Source of the DNA: Tipula vernalis
Lineage: Eukaryota; Arthropoda; Insecta; Diptera; Tipulidae
DNA length: 64,000 nucleotides
Assembly (NCBI GenBank): GCA_958295665.1
Contig: OY282558.1
Location: forward strand, 64,158,789-64,222,788
Direction of reading: 5' to 3'
In this document: piece by piece, positions 21,332 to 32,200 of the stretch
How the letters are laid out: each line of letters starts with the position of its first letter
Position numbering within the stretch: position 1 is the stretch's first letter
The notes under the pieces: model-generated
What the model was told of the DNA's origin: nothing
The model's database searches: none
What the model saw: only the letters and a program-made list of their open reading frames with translations
Program-made: the position numbers and the translations under genes

Positions 21332-21381
21332 TAATTCGGAATTGAATACCGGGATCCCGGTATTCGATATTGCACTCCCTA

Positions 21382-22041
21382 TTCGCAACGTATACATGCA
21401 ATGGGATTGGTTCAGAAGCTGGGAAATTGAGTGGCACACAAATTGAAAGAAAGGGACATGGAACGTCGGAAAACCAAGTGCGAATTGTTGCTTCAACGAC
21501 AACAAAGGAAGGGGTTTTTTGCATCGGATCATCACTGGGGATGAAAAATGGATCCATTATGACAATCCAAAGCGCAACCAGCGTGGGTCAAGCCAGGTGA
21601 ACCAGGGCCGTCGACGCCAAAGCAAATATCCATGAAAGGTGATGCTTTGTGGGATATGAAGGGTGTCGTCTATTATGAGCTGCTGAAATAGCGTGAAACC
21701 ATTATGGGACAAGTTTATCGACGACAACTGATGGCTTTAAAGCTAGCTCTAGCTGCAAAACGACCGGAATGGGACAAAAGGCACAATAAGATTATTTTGC
21801 AACTGCAAAATTCTACCCCACCCGCCGTATTCACCAGACATTGCTCCCTCTGATTAAAACTTGTTCCGGTCGATGCAATCAGCCCTGGCACAGTAGCACT
21901 TCACTTCATATGAAAACGTCAAAAAATGAGTCGATGACTGGATCGCCTCGAAACCACCAGACTTCTTCCTTCGGGGAATCCGTTTATTGCCTGATCGATG
22001 GGCGAAGGTTTTTAGCTTCCGAAGGAGCATACTTTGAATAA
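21382..22041 (+). pseudogene. mariner transposase, C-terminal part
   Basis: Resumes exactly where 10257 stopped: RIHAMGLVQKLGN, then ERDMERRKTKCELLLQRQQR. After a shift it reads ITGDEKWIHYDNPK (first catalytic Asp) and WVKPGEPGPSTPKQISMKGD. A deletion removes the tract between it and GVVYYELLK. The DNARPH tract (second Asp) is not intact in this copy and the YSPDIAPSD region (third) is shifted. It ends with a DRWAKV-like tail and YFE before the stop at 22039-22041. Confidence 0.8.
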
Positions 22042-22120
22042 AATATTCTTTCATTTTCTACACAAACTAATGTCTTTTATTTCAGTAAAAAAGGTCGGAA
22101 ATTTATTTGTACACCCAATA

Positions 22121-22935
22121 TTTCAAATCGGAATGAAATGTAATTATGGTATTGTTATTGTAAAATTAAAATAAATTACCAAATTATTTTTATACCAAAA
22201 ATAATAAACCAATTTCCGCCATGGAGACGATTTCCCACCACTAACATTACACCAACATTGTTTCCTAAATTTATAAAGTATTTTTGCCACTAGATGTCAT
22301 TATTAGCGATAAAATTAATTTTTATGTTTTCGGAAAGATGGCAGCACAATTATTTTCTGCGAGTGTAATGAGACCAATTTAATGGCATATATCTAAATAT
22401 AAAGCTGTGAGATATACTTACAGTAACGTATCAGCCAGTGAGTGACACCCTTTAACTATACTGCACGAACAAAATGATACACTATTGTATTACCAAATAA
22501 AATCCCCTTAACCTGCCAAAACCAAGCCATTAATAACCTTGAATTACTCCCTAAATAGTTTTTAATGTATTATAACAACACAGATGCTGCCACCTTCCGA
22601 CGACACATTCTTTTAAGATAAACTGCGAAGACAATTCTAAATCAAAATCTACGACCTTTGTGCCTTTTGTTTGTTTTTCAATTTCACCGACTTTTTAATG
22701 TCCCCCGTGGTAAATGGATAAAATCAAAATATTTTTGTTTCGTCTTAATATTCCGCAACTTGTCAACATTACTTTGTACGCAGTGTGGACGTAAAACAAA
22801 ACAAACCCAAAATCAAATAAGTGAATATTTGCCGAACCCTTCATAATCTATGAGAACAAGTAAGAATCCTAACAATTATTTTAGAATCCATTTATTTACA
22901 TTTGATTTTTTTTAACGAAAACAACTGTCAAAATT
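22121..22935. other. AT-rich spacer, no gene seen
   Basis: No supportable coding sequence, RNA gene or repeat pairing. Short frames such as 22658-22846 lack any motif. Confidence 0.5.
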
Positions 22936-23225
22936 TGTTTCGAGTTGGTTTTTCAAAAAAAGCAGAAAGGCGAAAATTTTTCTTAAGATCACAAGGAGTG
23001 AATGAGAACATTGAGGAATATTTTATAACCATCAAGAATATAGCAAAGCAGTGTGAGAGAAAGCGTTAAACAAAGACCAGTTCATCACTGAACAAGAAAC
23101 AAAGTATAGTTAAAAAGGCATTGCTGCTATACGAAGAGCAGGACGGATTAGACTCGGAAACATTATTGCAGTTAGCAAGGAAAGTATAATGGCGGGCGTA
23201 ATAGACGGTCAAATTATGTATAATA
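22936..23225 (+). pseudogene. Possible gag fragment of a mag-like retrotransposon
   Basis: Conceptual reading RRKFFLRSQGVNENIEEYFI followed by TIKNIAKQCE resembles the capsid segment (arginine-rich, EEYF..I..IAKQC) of mag-like gag proteins. Downstream are stops and shifts. No LTR or pol is attached. The call rests on one short segment. Confidence 0.25.
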
Positions 23226-23428
23226 ACTAGTCGAGAAATTCAATCAATAAATTTAGTGACAATAGGGTGAGTTCGAATTTAAATTTTAATAAAAATCAAA
23301 ATTTCAGTCATATTTGTGATTTATTGTATTTCTTTCGGATTTATGTTACTTACGTATTTATGTTTGTCTTTAGTGAAAAATGGCCGATGAAACATAATTT
23401 CGTAATTTTATTTAGTAATATACTTAAA

Positions 23429-25808
23429 TGGATGAATTCTACGAACAATTACAAGCCGCCATATCAAGTGCACACCGAAATGACATCCAAGATTATCCAA
23501 GGAGATTTTAACGCAAAAATTGGAATTGACAACACCGGAATGGCGAAAATCATGGGTAAGCAGGCACTAGATCCTGCTAAGAATAACAACGGAGACAGAC
23601 TCCTCGACTATTGTGTCACAAATCAGCTATTCATAGGCGGCAGCAAATTCCCACACAAGAATATTCATAAATACACCTGGACACCACCAGATGGCAGAAC
23701 AAGAAATAAAATTGATCATGTACTGGTAAATAAGAAGTTTCTATCCTCCTTACAAGATGTCAGAGCAATGAGAGGAGCAGATCACCAATTGGTAATAGCA
23801 ACCTTCAAGATCAAACCGGCTGCTGTGAAAAATGCAAGAACTAATCGGAGGAAATTCAACATAGATAGATTTAGAAACACTCACATAAGAAACACTTTCA
23901 ATGAAACGCTCCAAACCAATCTACCAAATAACGAAACCAGCGCTATAGATCAAAAATGGGAAGAACTAGAAGAAGCCTACGTAAAAACTGCTACAAGTGT
24001 GCTTGGCTACAAAGACAACACAAGAAAACCATGGATTAGAGATGAAACGTGGAAGAAAATTGAGGAACGCCGCCAACTTAAAATACAACTATGCAATCAA
24101 AATACGGCGGAAATTCGAAGAAAATATGAGGACACAGCTAGACAAGTGAAGAAAATGGCAAAGAGTGATCACAATATACGGAAAACATTCTGACCACTGC
24201 CGAATCAGCGGCAGCAAATAGAAATATGCGCACATTACATCAATGTGTAAGAAAGGTTACCGGAAAATTTACAAATATACCAACTATAAAGGATTCAAAT
24301 GGACAAGTCCTAACTACAGACGACCAACAACTAAATATATGAAAAGAGTTCATTGAGAACAACTGCATAGATAGCGAACCAGTTGAGGAGCTTCCAGATG
24401 GCCAATATAACAAAACTATTAATACCCATCCACCAACATATCAGCTGAATTACTCAATGGTGACGCGTTTACAACTGCAGGAGCACTAACACCACTATTA
24501 GTAGAATTGTGGAATACCGGAAAAATTCCGCAAAAATGGAAAGAGGGCTTAACCATAACGATTCTAAAGAAAGGCGACTTAAGAGAATGCAAAAACTGGC
24601 GAGGCATCTCCCTCCTTAACAGTATAATGAAAGTACTAGCAATGATCATCCTTGAACGGATATCACCAACTGTTAACCAACATATAAGAAACGAACAAGC
24701 TGGTTTCAAACCAGGAAGAAGCTGTACAGACCACATTAGCACAGTCCGAATTATCCTCGAACAATCCAACGAACGGAACTCACCACTATATCTACTCTTC
24801 GTCGACTTCGAACGCGCATTCGATCCCATCAAAAGAATCTGGAAAGCACTCGGCGAAATAGGCATTCAGAGGAAAATAACCGAACTCATCCGATAAATGT
24901 ACCGGGATGCTGGAAATAGAGTTCAACACAAGAGTGACACATATTGCAACACACAAAGAGTCACACAAGGATGGGTACTATCTCCACTACTGTTCCTCAC
25001 AGTACTGGATAGTGTCATGCGCAAGCTAGACATCGCACCACCAAACGGTATCCAGTGGAATCCAATTAGAAGATTCAATGATCTCGACTATGTAGATGAT
25101 ATCTGCCTGCTAACACACAAATACAAAGACATGCAGCAAAAGCTACAGAAGTTATCAGAAATAGCACAAGATGTCGGGCTCAAGATAAATATAAGAAAGA
25201 CAAAGACCCTGAGACTGAACACAAGCATTAGTACACCACTTCGCAAACCAAGACACAATAGAAGATGTCGAAAAATTCGTATACCTCGGCTGTACTGTGT
25301 CAAGATCAGGTGGAACGGAAGAAGATATTAACCAATGCATCAACAAAGCGAGAAACACGTTCAACATGCTCCATAAGATCTGGAATGCATCCGTCCTGTC
25401 AAGAAACACCAAGAAACGTGGAAACATACGCAGAAAATAACAAGAAGGCTCCAAGTATTTGTGAATAAATGCCTTAGGCGATTAATCAAATGCTTCCGGC
25501 CGAATACCATCACAAATGAAGAACTGCTGCGGTAAACTAACCAAGTGGACATTGAGAATGAGATCAGGAAACGGAAATGGAGATGGATAGGACACACGTT
25601 GAGAAAGACACCAAGTGATATAACCAGGATGTCATTGGAATTGAATCCGCAAGGAAAGAGGAAAGTTGGAAGACCAGCAATGACCTGGAGGAGAACGGTG
25701 CTAAGGCTAACCGAAGCAAAACATCTCGGGAAAACATGGGGGGAGCTAAAGACAACAGCCCCAAATAGAGTTCGATGCTCCAGTCTAGTAGACGCCCTAT
25801 GCTCCTAA
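23429..25808 (+). pseudogene. Endonuclease-RT of the RTE-like LINE
   Basis: Endonuclease: after a shift at about 23488, IIQGDFNAKIG, then YTWTPPDGRTRNKIDHVLVN (about 23675) and RGADHQLVIA, the Asp-His end of the catalytic site. The linker is basic and helical. RT: IPQKWKEGLTITILKKGD (about 24522), NWRGISLL, EQAGFKPGRSCTDHI, LFVDFERAFD (motif A), a TAA at 24894, TQGWVLSPLLF (motif B) and DLDYVDDICLL (motif C, about 25081). After shifts, the tail RKRKWRWIGHTLRKT and NPQGKRKVGRPAMTWRRTV ends at 25808. The motif A to motif C residues are present but the frame is not. Confidence 0.72.
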
Positions 25809-25830
25809 ATGGAGATAAAGGAAAAAAAAT
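23429..25830 (+). mobile_element. 5'-truncated LINE, RTE-like
   Basis: Begins inside the AP endonuclease (FYEQLQAAISSA) and runs through RT to a C-terminal tail typical of this group, then a short A-rich end (GGAAAAAAAATATA). There is no ORF1 and no obvious target duplication. Frameshifts, stops and a small internal deletion make it dead. RTE-like is my best placement from endonuclease and tail motifs. Confidence 0.72.
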
Positions 25831-26274
25831 ATACTTAAATGCTACGTAGTGAAAAAACGTTACACGCAATTCGAACCATGATGACGAACAATTTTGTTAG
25901 TGTTCTTAAGACACACACTGTTGACAATAAGTAAATGGTTGATAGATTTGATTAAGTTATATTAAAATGGAAGCCCACATTAACACTGAAACACAGCTTA
26001 ATATTATGTACTGCAGGCCACTTTAAATTAAGGCAACGTCATCACTTATTAAATATCCTGCCTGATACTAAGATTTTTAAGTTTATTGGTGAGCAAATAC
26101 GTTTTACGAGATCATGTAATCAGAAATTCAGAACAAGCATTGTATTAGGTTAAGCATACAAATTTGTTTTCTAGACTAGCCAGTTAGGCATTCTACCTTT
26201 CAAAGCAGAAATAGTAATTGTTCGGAAGAGTTAGTGTGTAGTGTCTTTTAGTAGTGTCTAACTTTTCACAAGAT
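25831..26274. other. AT-rich spacer, no gene seen
   Basis: Nothing supportable before the 12-bp duplication at 26275. Confidence 0.5.
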
Positions 26275-26286
26275 ATTGGATAGTTA

Positions 26287-27017
26287 GTTGGGAATCGACT
26301 CAAACAACGTAACATAAATACACCAATAGACACCGGAATCTATAAGAATACATGTAATGACTGTCCCAAATTCTACATCGGACAAACTGGTAGAAGTTTT
26401 CAAGTTAGGTTTACAAAACATATAAAAGAAATCGGAAAACCAAAAATCGACTCGAAATATGCACAACACTTGACTACAGAAAAACATAATTACACTGACA
26501 TCAACACAAACTCACAGGTATTACACAGAATACGAAAAGGGTTGCTAATGAACAGATTAGAAGAACTGGAAATATGTATACAAGGAACGATATAATCCAT
26601 TTTTACTAAACGAGAAAATTGGCCGCAACAAAATTTACGACCTCATCGTAAATCCGTTATTAATATCATTTTGCACATAAACACCCACAAAAACCAGATG
26701 GTCAACAAATTCTTATCTGTTTTTATCATAAAGCACACACCAGGTATATACTAAAAAGAAGGGCGGTACCATCCCTTTAAGAAGAAAAACAAAATAAGGG
26801 GGAAAGAACATTCAAAAGGCACGTAGGCACACAAAAAATAAAAATAGGGTATAAAAGCAGTTTTTTAGCATAATTTTAGGTAATGTTTGTTAGAAATTTG
26901 ATAAAGGAGTAACGTCCGAAACGATCGTAATTTCATTTTACAAATAAAATAAATATCACGTTAAAGAAAGTGACAAAACCGAAATATTGTGTTTTATCAT
27001 ATAAAATTTTTTAAAAA
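26287..27017 (+). mobile_element. 5'-truncated Penelope-like element
   Basis: 731 bp bounded by a direct 12-bp target duplication ATTGGATAGTTA (26275-26286 and 27018-27029). It contains the C-terminal GIY-YIG endonuclease of Penelope-like retroelements and its 3' region, including an ACGTCCGAAACGATCG-like tract (about 26910) often found near Penelope 3' ends. The RT part is missing. Confidence 0.75.
26320..26595 (+). pseudogene. GIY-YIG endonuclease domain of a Penelope-like Pol
   Basis: TGIYKNTCNDCPKFYIGQTG with the GIY and YIG motifs about 13 residues apart, then RSFQVRFTKHIKEIG with the conserved Arg, HLTTEKHNY, and NRLEELEICIQ with the conserved Glu. The Cys pair between GIY and YIG (C..C) is typical of Penelope-like endonucleases. 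A stop at about 26594 cuts the frame. Known role: nicking the target for reverse transcription. Confidence 0.75.
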
Positions 27018-27029
27018 ATTGGATAGTTA

Positions 27030-27202
27030 TTCAGAGTTCCGAAAGATCCCTTTGGAGAAAGGCAGCTCAAGATTATGTACACTTAAATCACGTTTTACCT
27101 TTTAGAAACATTTCAGGAGATATTGACGACATTATAACGCGTTCGCGCAAACCACTGCTTAGAATTGAAGTTTTTTTAGCGTTTAGCAAATTTTGTGAAA
27201 TA
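27030..27202 (+). other. Unidentified coding-like fragment, left part
   Basis: One frame reads RNISGDIDDIITRSRKPLLR. With the acidic tract at 27744-28095 it may be part of one older gene or transposase interrupted by the mariner at 27203. I do not recognise it. Confidence 0.2.
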
Positions 27203-27741
27203 TTGGGTCAAGGAAAGAGTTTGTAGCGTTTTTTCACCAAAAATTAAAACACATTTTTCTTATAGTATTTTACAAATATGTGCCATTTTGATCACCTCTT
27301 TCAATAAAGATGTGTATGGTCTGGCATTGTCGTGACGGAAGACGATGCCTGTCCTATTTGATCAATTCTGGCCGCTTTACCGCAATTGCGGTTTTTGGTC
27401 AATGTCGCACAGCGATGTCATAAGATGATATGTGCCGGTCTTCCTCAATTTTTTGGAGAATTTCATTGAATTTTTCAATTATTGGTCGACCAGAGCGTGG
27501 TACGTCTCTAACACTGAATTTTTTTCCAGAGCGGAAATGAGCAAACCATTTGCGTACTGTTGATTTTGATAAACATCTTCACCATAAAACCACGAATTTT
27601 TTTACAAACCTGCGAAGCGTTATCGCCTTGGTCGAAGTGATATTGTAAAATGTAGTGACAGAATAAGCATTACTAAAGTTATGCGACTCTAAAGCCATCT
27701 ATATACTTGAAAAAACAGCACAAAACTTTTCCTTGACCTAT
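27203..27741 (-). mobile_element. Internally deleted mariner
   Basis: Inverted ends TTGGGTCAAGGAAAGAGTTT and the complement of ATAGGTCAAGGAAAAGTTTT, with TA at 27201-27202 and 27742-27743. The minus strand keeps an N-terminal mariner helix-turn-helix (DQGDNASQVCKKI, then WFAHFRSG and RDVPRSGRPII after shifts) and a short DNARPHT-like piece, with most of the catalytic core deleted. At 539 bp it is a MITE-sized derivative of a different mariner from the one at 9436. Confidence 0.75.
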
Positions 27742-27743
27742 TA

Positions 27744-28095
27744 TTTCAACCAAGATGAGCAATTATATTCCGGAGAAAGTGATTCTGAACCAGATCCTAT
27801 TTCCAGATTTTAACCCTCAGACGAGTCAAATGAAACAAGTGACGGAAAAGATGAAGGTGATGCAAGCGTTGTAATTAAATTGTTAAATAGTATTTATCGT
27901 GAAAATCAGCAAAATAGGTTTGACAATGAAATTTTTGGCGTAAAAATAAACGTAAACCAAAATTCCAGTGCGTTATTTAAGTGTGTTAAACAAATTACAA
28001 GAAAAATACCACTTTTAATGATAAAAAATATCTCCAAAAAATCCACCACCGTGGGATATGAACGGAAAAAATATTTTTTACAGTCAAAAGACTGA
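27744..28095 (+). other. Acidic coding-like fragment, unidentified
   Basis: One frame reads SGESDSEPDPISRF, a stop, then PSDESNETSDGKDEGDAS, then a frame up to 28095 (LLNSIYRENQQNRFDNEIFG). The acidic Ser/Asp-rich start resembles N-termini of some domesticated or piggyBac-type transposases, but nothing diagnostic is present. Confidence 0.2.
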
Positions 28096-28099
28096 TCTA

Positions 28100-30620
28100 A
28101 TAGTCAAGGCTGCCAAAGCAGTAATGTATAAATGAATTGTCAATTAATGCTATATCAGTCATATAATTTTCTTTTGGAAAATATGTTTCTTTTCACATTT
28201 TTCAATTCTTAACAATAATAAGTTTTTCACGCAGAAATAGCATTACAAGTTGCAAAAAGTTATAAAATGTGTGTTTAGAGTATCTCATACATTTATTAAG
28301 CGTCCCCGAATGTGTTAATTTACCGTCAAAACGATGAAGAAATAATATCCTAATCTTAAAACTACTATTCGAAAAAACTGCTACTGTGGGTCTGAGATTT
28401 AATAAAGGTAAATATTAATTCGCAGCTATGTACATAGAAAACAGAAAGGTTAACTCTCAGGGAAAGATATTTGGCAACAGGGAATTTATTTGAAGAACTT
28501 AAGCTCAATTCCGCTATATCTCCTCTAGCCGTAGGGCAAATTGTTAATGAACTTGTTTGGCCTAGTTGGTAAAACTACCAAATCAAGCTGATGAATAAAC
28601 ACATACATGCACTGTGTGTTTATAATTTATTACTATAATCGTCCGTCTTCGTTCATTATCGTCTTTAGCCTTTACGTCTATTTTGTGTTACCCGGGTAAC
28701 CTTTTCGACTTTAATCGATAACATTTCTATTTTATCATTCAATAGTTACATTTTTAAATGGTATTCGAATAAATCTGATAAGGTTACCTGAGTAACCCTT
28801 AATTGATTAACGTAAGAAAAAGATGCATAGACATAAGGGTTAGTTGAACGCCCGTATAAATAGTTTATACTACGAGTATTACTTTCACCCTCGAGTTGGC
28901 ACCAGCTGCTCATCGATAACAAATATCATCATGGGTTATATGAAAAACAATTGTATTCAAACATTCTTGTCTCGTACGGTAGTTATCGAATCTCAAAACC
29001 AATGTTGCAATACTCCCATTCTGTGAATTTTGCTTCACTTCTGCTACAGTACTCAAGGGGATTTCGGTTCGTTCCAAAGGCAATAACTTTTATCAAAGGT
29101 GTCAAAAAAATGTTTAGGATTTTATTTTGGAAGGCTTGCGAGACCTTTTTGAAGTTAGCCTGACCCCAGTTAACCATTTTAGGACTAAAAACGTTCAAGC
29201 CATAATTAATAGCCCAAACACAAGCCCAAACCATCCATTGGCCCAAAAGTTTTTAATTCAATATGAAATATGGCTGGGGTCAAACTAACCCCTGTTCACC
29301 TCACCGACAGAAAGTTAAGTCAAAAAAATTAAAACAGATTGATAAAATATGTTTTAACAGAAATTTCAGAATTTAATAGTGGCATTCAGAAAACTTTAAA
29401 AGTGGATTTCTGCAGACTAAATGTGTGAAAATTTTAAACATTAAAGTATTAATGTACAATGATAAAATTCGAGTTCCCTTATTTCAGCATTCCAGAATCA
29501 GGTCCATAATGTTACACTTTTAAAAGAAAAATATTTTATGAAATTAGTTTGGAACGAAAAAGGAACATGCTAATACACATCTTTTGCATTGTAGAGCAGA
29601 CACCGAAAGACTTTTCAAATTTCTTCGCTGAATGAGAAATTCAATAAAATATGTTCAACGTCTAATCTCATCAACAACCGTTAGCATTATTAATGAGTTG
29701 AAACGAGTAAGGATACCTACGTAGCTTTACTTCGTTTCTGATCAACATACTCAAGAAAGATGTGTTCGCTTCTTCAGAATTACTTAGGTCAAGATTGCTA
29801 AGAACTAAATTGTCTAGTCATATTGAGAAATTTAAGCCAATGATTTTGTTCGATTCTAAAATCTACGAAGAATGAGTGGGGAATATGTGCAAAAAAAATG
29901 AAATACGATATGTTTGCTATTCGACGAAAGAGCCGAAGAAAAGGAAAATAATTGAGTTAATTATTACAGAGATCATATCGAGACTAGAGAATGATTTCAA
30001 TGATAAAAATGCTTCTTAATTCTGAAAACGCCCAGTTGTCCTAGAATCAAACAAAAAGTTAAGGAATTTAACGATTTATGACAGAGTGAAACTCACCAAA
30101 AGAGAATCTATAAAATGCCGGTGAAGCCCTAATCTGTGGTTTTTACGATAAAAGGTTTTTTTAGTATAATTTAGTCAATAATTATTTTGTAAACTTTTAG
30201 TAATTGTAAATATTTAAAAATAATGTGACATTGAATTAAAAATACTGAATTAACTTAATTTTTGCAACTTCCATTGGGATTTCATTTCCATTTTCTTGAA
30301 CCCAATCGGAAATTTCCCTTGATTTAGGGGAATTTTCTCCAGAAGAATTCAATAATAAGAGATTGCAAATTTCTCAACTTTTGCTCTTTTTGAAAGGTAT
30401 CCCTTTGAGAAAAATTCCGCCGATTTCAGGAACAGGATCCAGTGGCGTATGACCTATGAACAAGTAAAACTTTTAGATAAAAACTTATTTTTGCTGCCTT
30501 ATTTAAAAGTATATGATTTCGTGACTAGATGAAAGTGAACGTGAATCATTTGGTGTTTTCTAAATATATCGATGAAGCATCACAAATTTCGAATATAATT
30601 TGAAAAATATCAAAAGTATC
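28100..30620. other. AT-rich region, no gene seen
   Basis: About 2.5 kb without supportable genes. It includes a perfect palindrome GTTACCCGGGTAAC (about 28687) and a partly complementary GGTTACCTGAGTAACCC about 95 bp downstream. The minus-strand frame at 28983-29246 has no motif. Confidence 0.5.
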
Positions 30621-30622
30621 TA

Positions 30623-32198
30623 CAGTCCTAACCAAAATTATTTGTACCTGCTAAATTTTTGATGCAACATAAAGCAAATAACGTTAAAAATTATATAAAT
30701 GATAAACTTTTTGAAAACGTTAATTTTAATTCGATACATTTAATTACCCTGCTTTACATTTCAATCAAATTTTTTTTTTTAATTTTACTTCTAACAGAAA
30801 TTACAATTAATTTAGTTTTGGCCAAAATTATTTGTACCCACAAATTAGTTGTCAAAATTATTTGTGCAATATGGTGCAAAATAAAATAGTAAATCAACTA
30901 AATTTAAGATTATTTTTGGCTAATTAAATAATGATAAAGTCACTCATGTCTTGTATGGTTATGGTCAGTTTTTGTTAATTCTCTTTACATCTCGCAAGTG
31001 GTTCAAAAATTTGTTGTTAACATCACCTAGAATCTTATCCCACTTGGTTTTCTTGGCACCCTGATAAAAATTTTTGGTCTTGTTAGATCATGAATATCTT
31101 CCACTTTAATTTAAGCCTCCGCAAGTTTGAATGCCCTGCCCTGGCCGATACAAATAATTTTATTTAAGATTTTTGTTTAATTTCACGGTAATGATTCTTC
31201 TTACGTATGGGAGCACTATCGTGCTGAAGAGCAAATTGGGGACGGACTAGATTATCATCAACCAGGAATGTTACTTTATGATATAAAACGAAATTGAACA
31301 TTCTCCTTGAATAGTTCAGTTCTTACAGCCGTGTAACCTTTTAATTGTTGCCCAAGGGAAAGTAACCGAGTCTGTATCCACACTAATTGATGCTCTATGC
31401 TTATGTAATAATAAAAATATTTCAAATATTGTCAGATTAAGACAAAACTCACTAATTTATGCATAAAACAGTTTTCCATAGTTCACGGGGATTATCTTAT
31501 GGTGCCGTCCACATTTCGTTTCCTGACGGTTGCTCATATTCCGTTTGTGTGTAAGCCCTATAAACTACAACTGTAATTTGCTCTTCAGCGCAATTATTCT
31601 ACCTTACATAAAAAGAATTATTGCCACGAAATTATTCGAAAATCTTAAATATAATTATTTGTATCGGCCAGGGCAGGGTTTTGATTTAAACTTGCAGAGG
31701 CTTAAGTTAAAGTGGAAGATATTCATGATCTAATAAGACCAAAAATTTGTAACAGGGTGCCAAGAAAACCAAGTGGGATAAGATTCTAGGTGATGTTAAC
31801 AACAAATTTTTGAACCACTTGCGAGATGTTTTGGAGAATTAACAAAAACTGATCATATGCGTACAAAACATGTGTGACTATATATCATTATTTAGTAGCC
31901 AAAAATAATCTTAAATTTAATTGATTTACTATTTGATTTTGATTTTCTCCATATTGCACAAATAATTTTGACAACTAATTTGTGGGTACAAATAATTTTG
32001 GCCAAAACTAAATTAACTGTAATTTCTCTTAAAAGTAAAATTAAAAAAAATTTTGATTGAAATGTAAAGCAGGGTAATTAAATGTATCGAATTAAAATTA
32101 ACGTTTTCAAAAAGTTTATTATTTATATAATTTTTAACGTTATTTGCTTTATGTTGCATCAAAAATTTAGCAGGTACAAATAATTTTGGTTAGGACTG
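30623..32198. mobile_element. Foldback element from an inverted Tc1-like 3' half
   Basis: Arms 30623-31236 and 31574-32198 are inverted copies, about 85-90% alike by eye, with a spacer of about 340 bp. Ends CAGTCCTAACCAAAATTATT are flanked by TA (30621-30622, 32199-32200). In the outward-facing sense each arm keeps a decayed Tc1-type C-terminal segment: the right arm reads YRPGQGFDLNLQRLKLKWKI, where Tc1 proteins have WP.QSPDLNPIENLW. So the arms are two opposed copies of a transposase 3' half plus end. Confidence 0.82.
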
Positions 32199-32200
32199 TA

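Larger units (their letters stand above)
10258..21381 (+). mobile_element. hAT element inserted in the mariner transposase
   Basis: TIRs TAGGGAGTGCAATA (left, split by the LTR element after TAGGGAGTG) and TATTGCACTCCCTA (right, ending 21381). The 8-bp target TTCGCAAC is duplicated at 10250-10257 and 21382-21389, diagnostic of hAT. Just inside both ends lie GC-rich palindromes (ACCGGGATCCCGG). Without the LTR element it is about 1.66 kb and carries a hAT transposase that lacks its N-terminal zinc-finger part and is frame-broken, so it is a deleted, non-autonomous copy. Confidence 0.92.
9436..22118 (+). mobile_element. mariner element, outer layer of a three-element nest
   Basis: TIRs TTGGGTGTACAAATAAATTT (9436 on) and its complement ending at 22118 are flanked by TA at 9434-9435 and 22119-22120. 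The transposase begins at 9942 and ends at 22041, interrupted by the hAT at 10258-21381. Taking out the inserted DNA leaves about 1.5 kb; the leader is longer than usual because it holds an extra MITE-like repeat. The coding sequence has stops and shifts, so this copy is inactive. Confidence 0.9.

Noticed and set aside
28687..28800. GGTTACC palindromes as a regulatory site or MITE
   Set aside because: Arms are short and unequal, with no target duplication; could be chance.
30659..30889. 76-codon frame
   Set aside because: Lies in the foldback arm and is mirrored in the other arm in decayed form; hydrophobic composition is from A/T richness.
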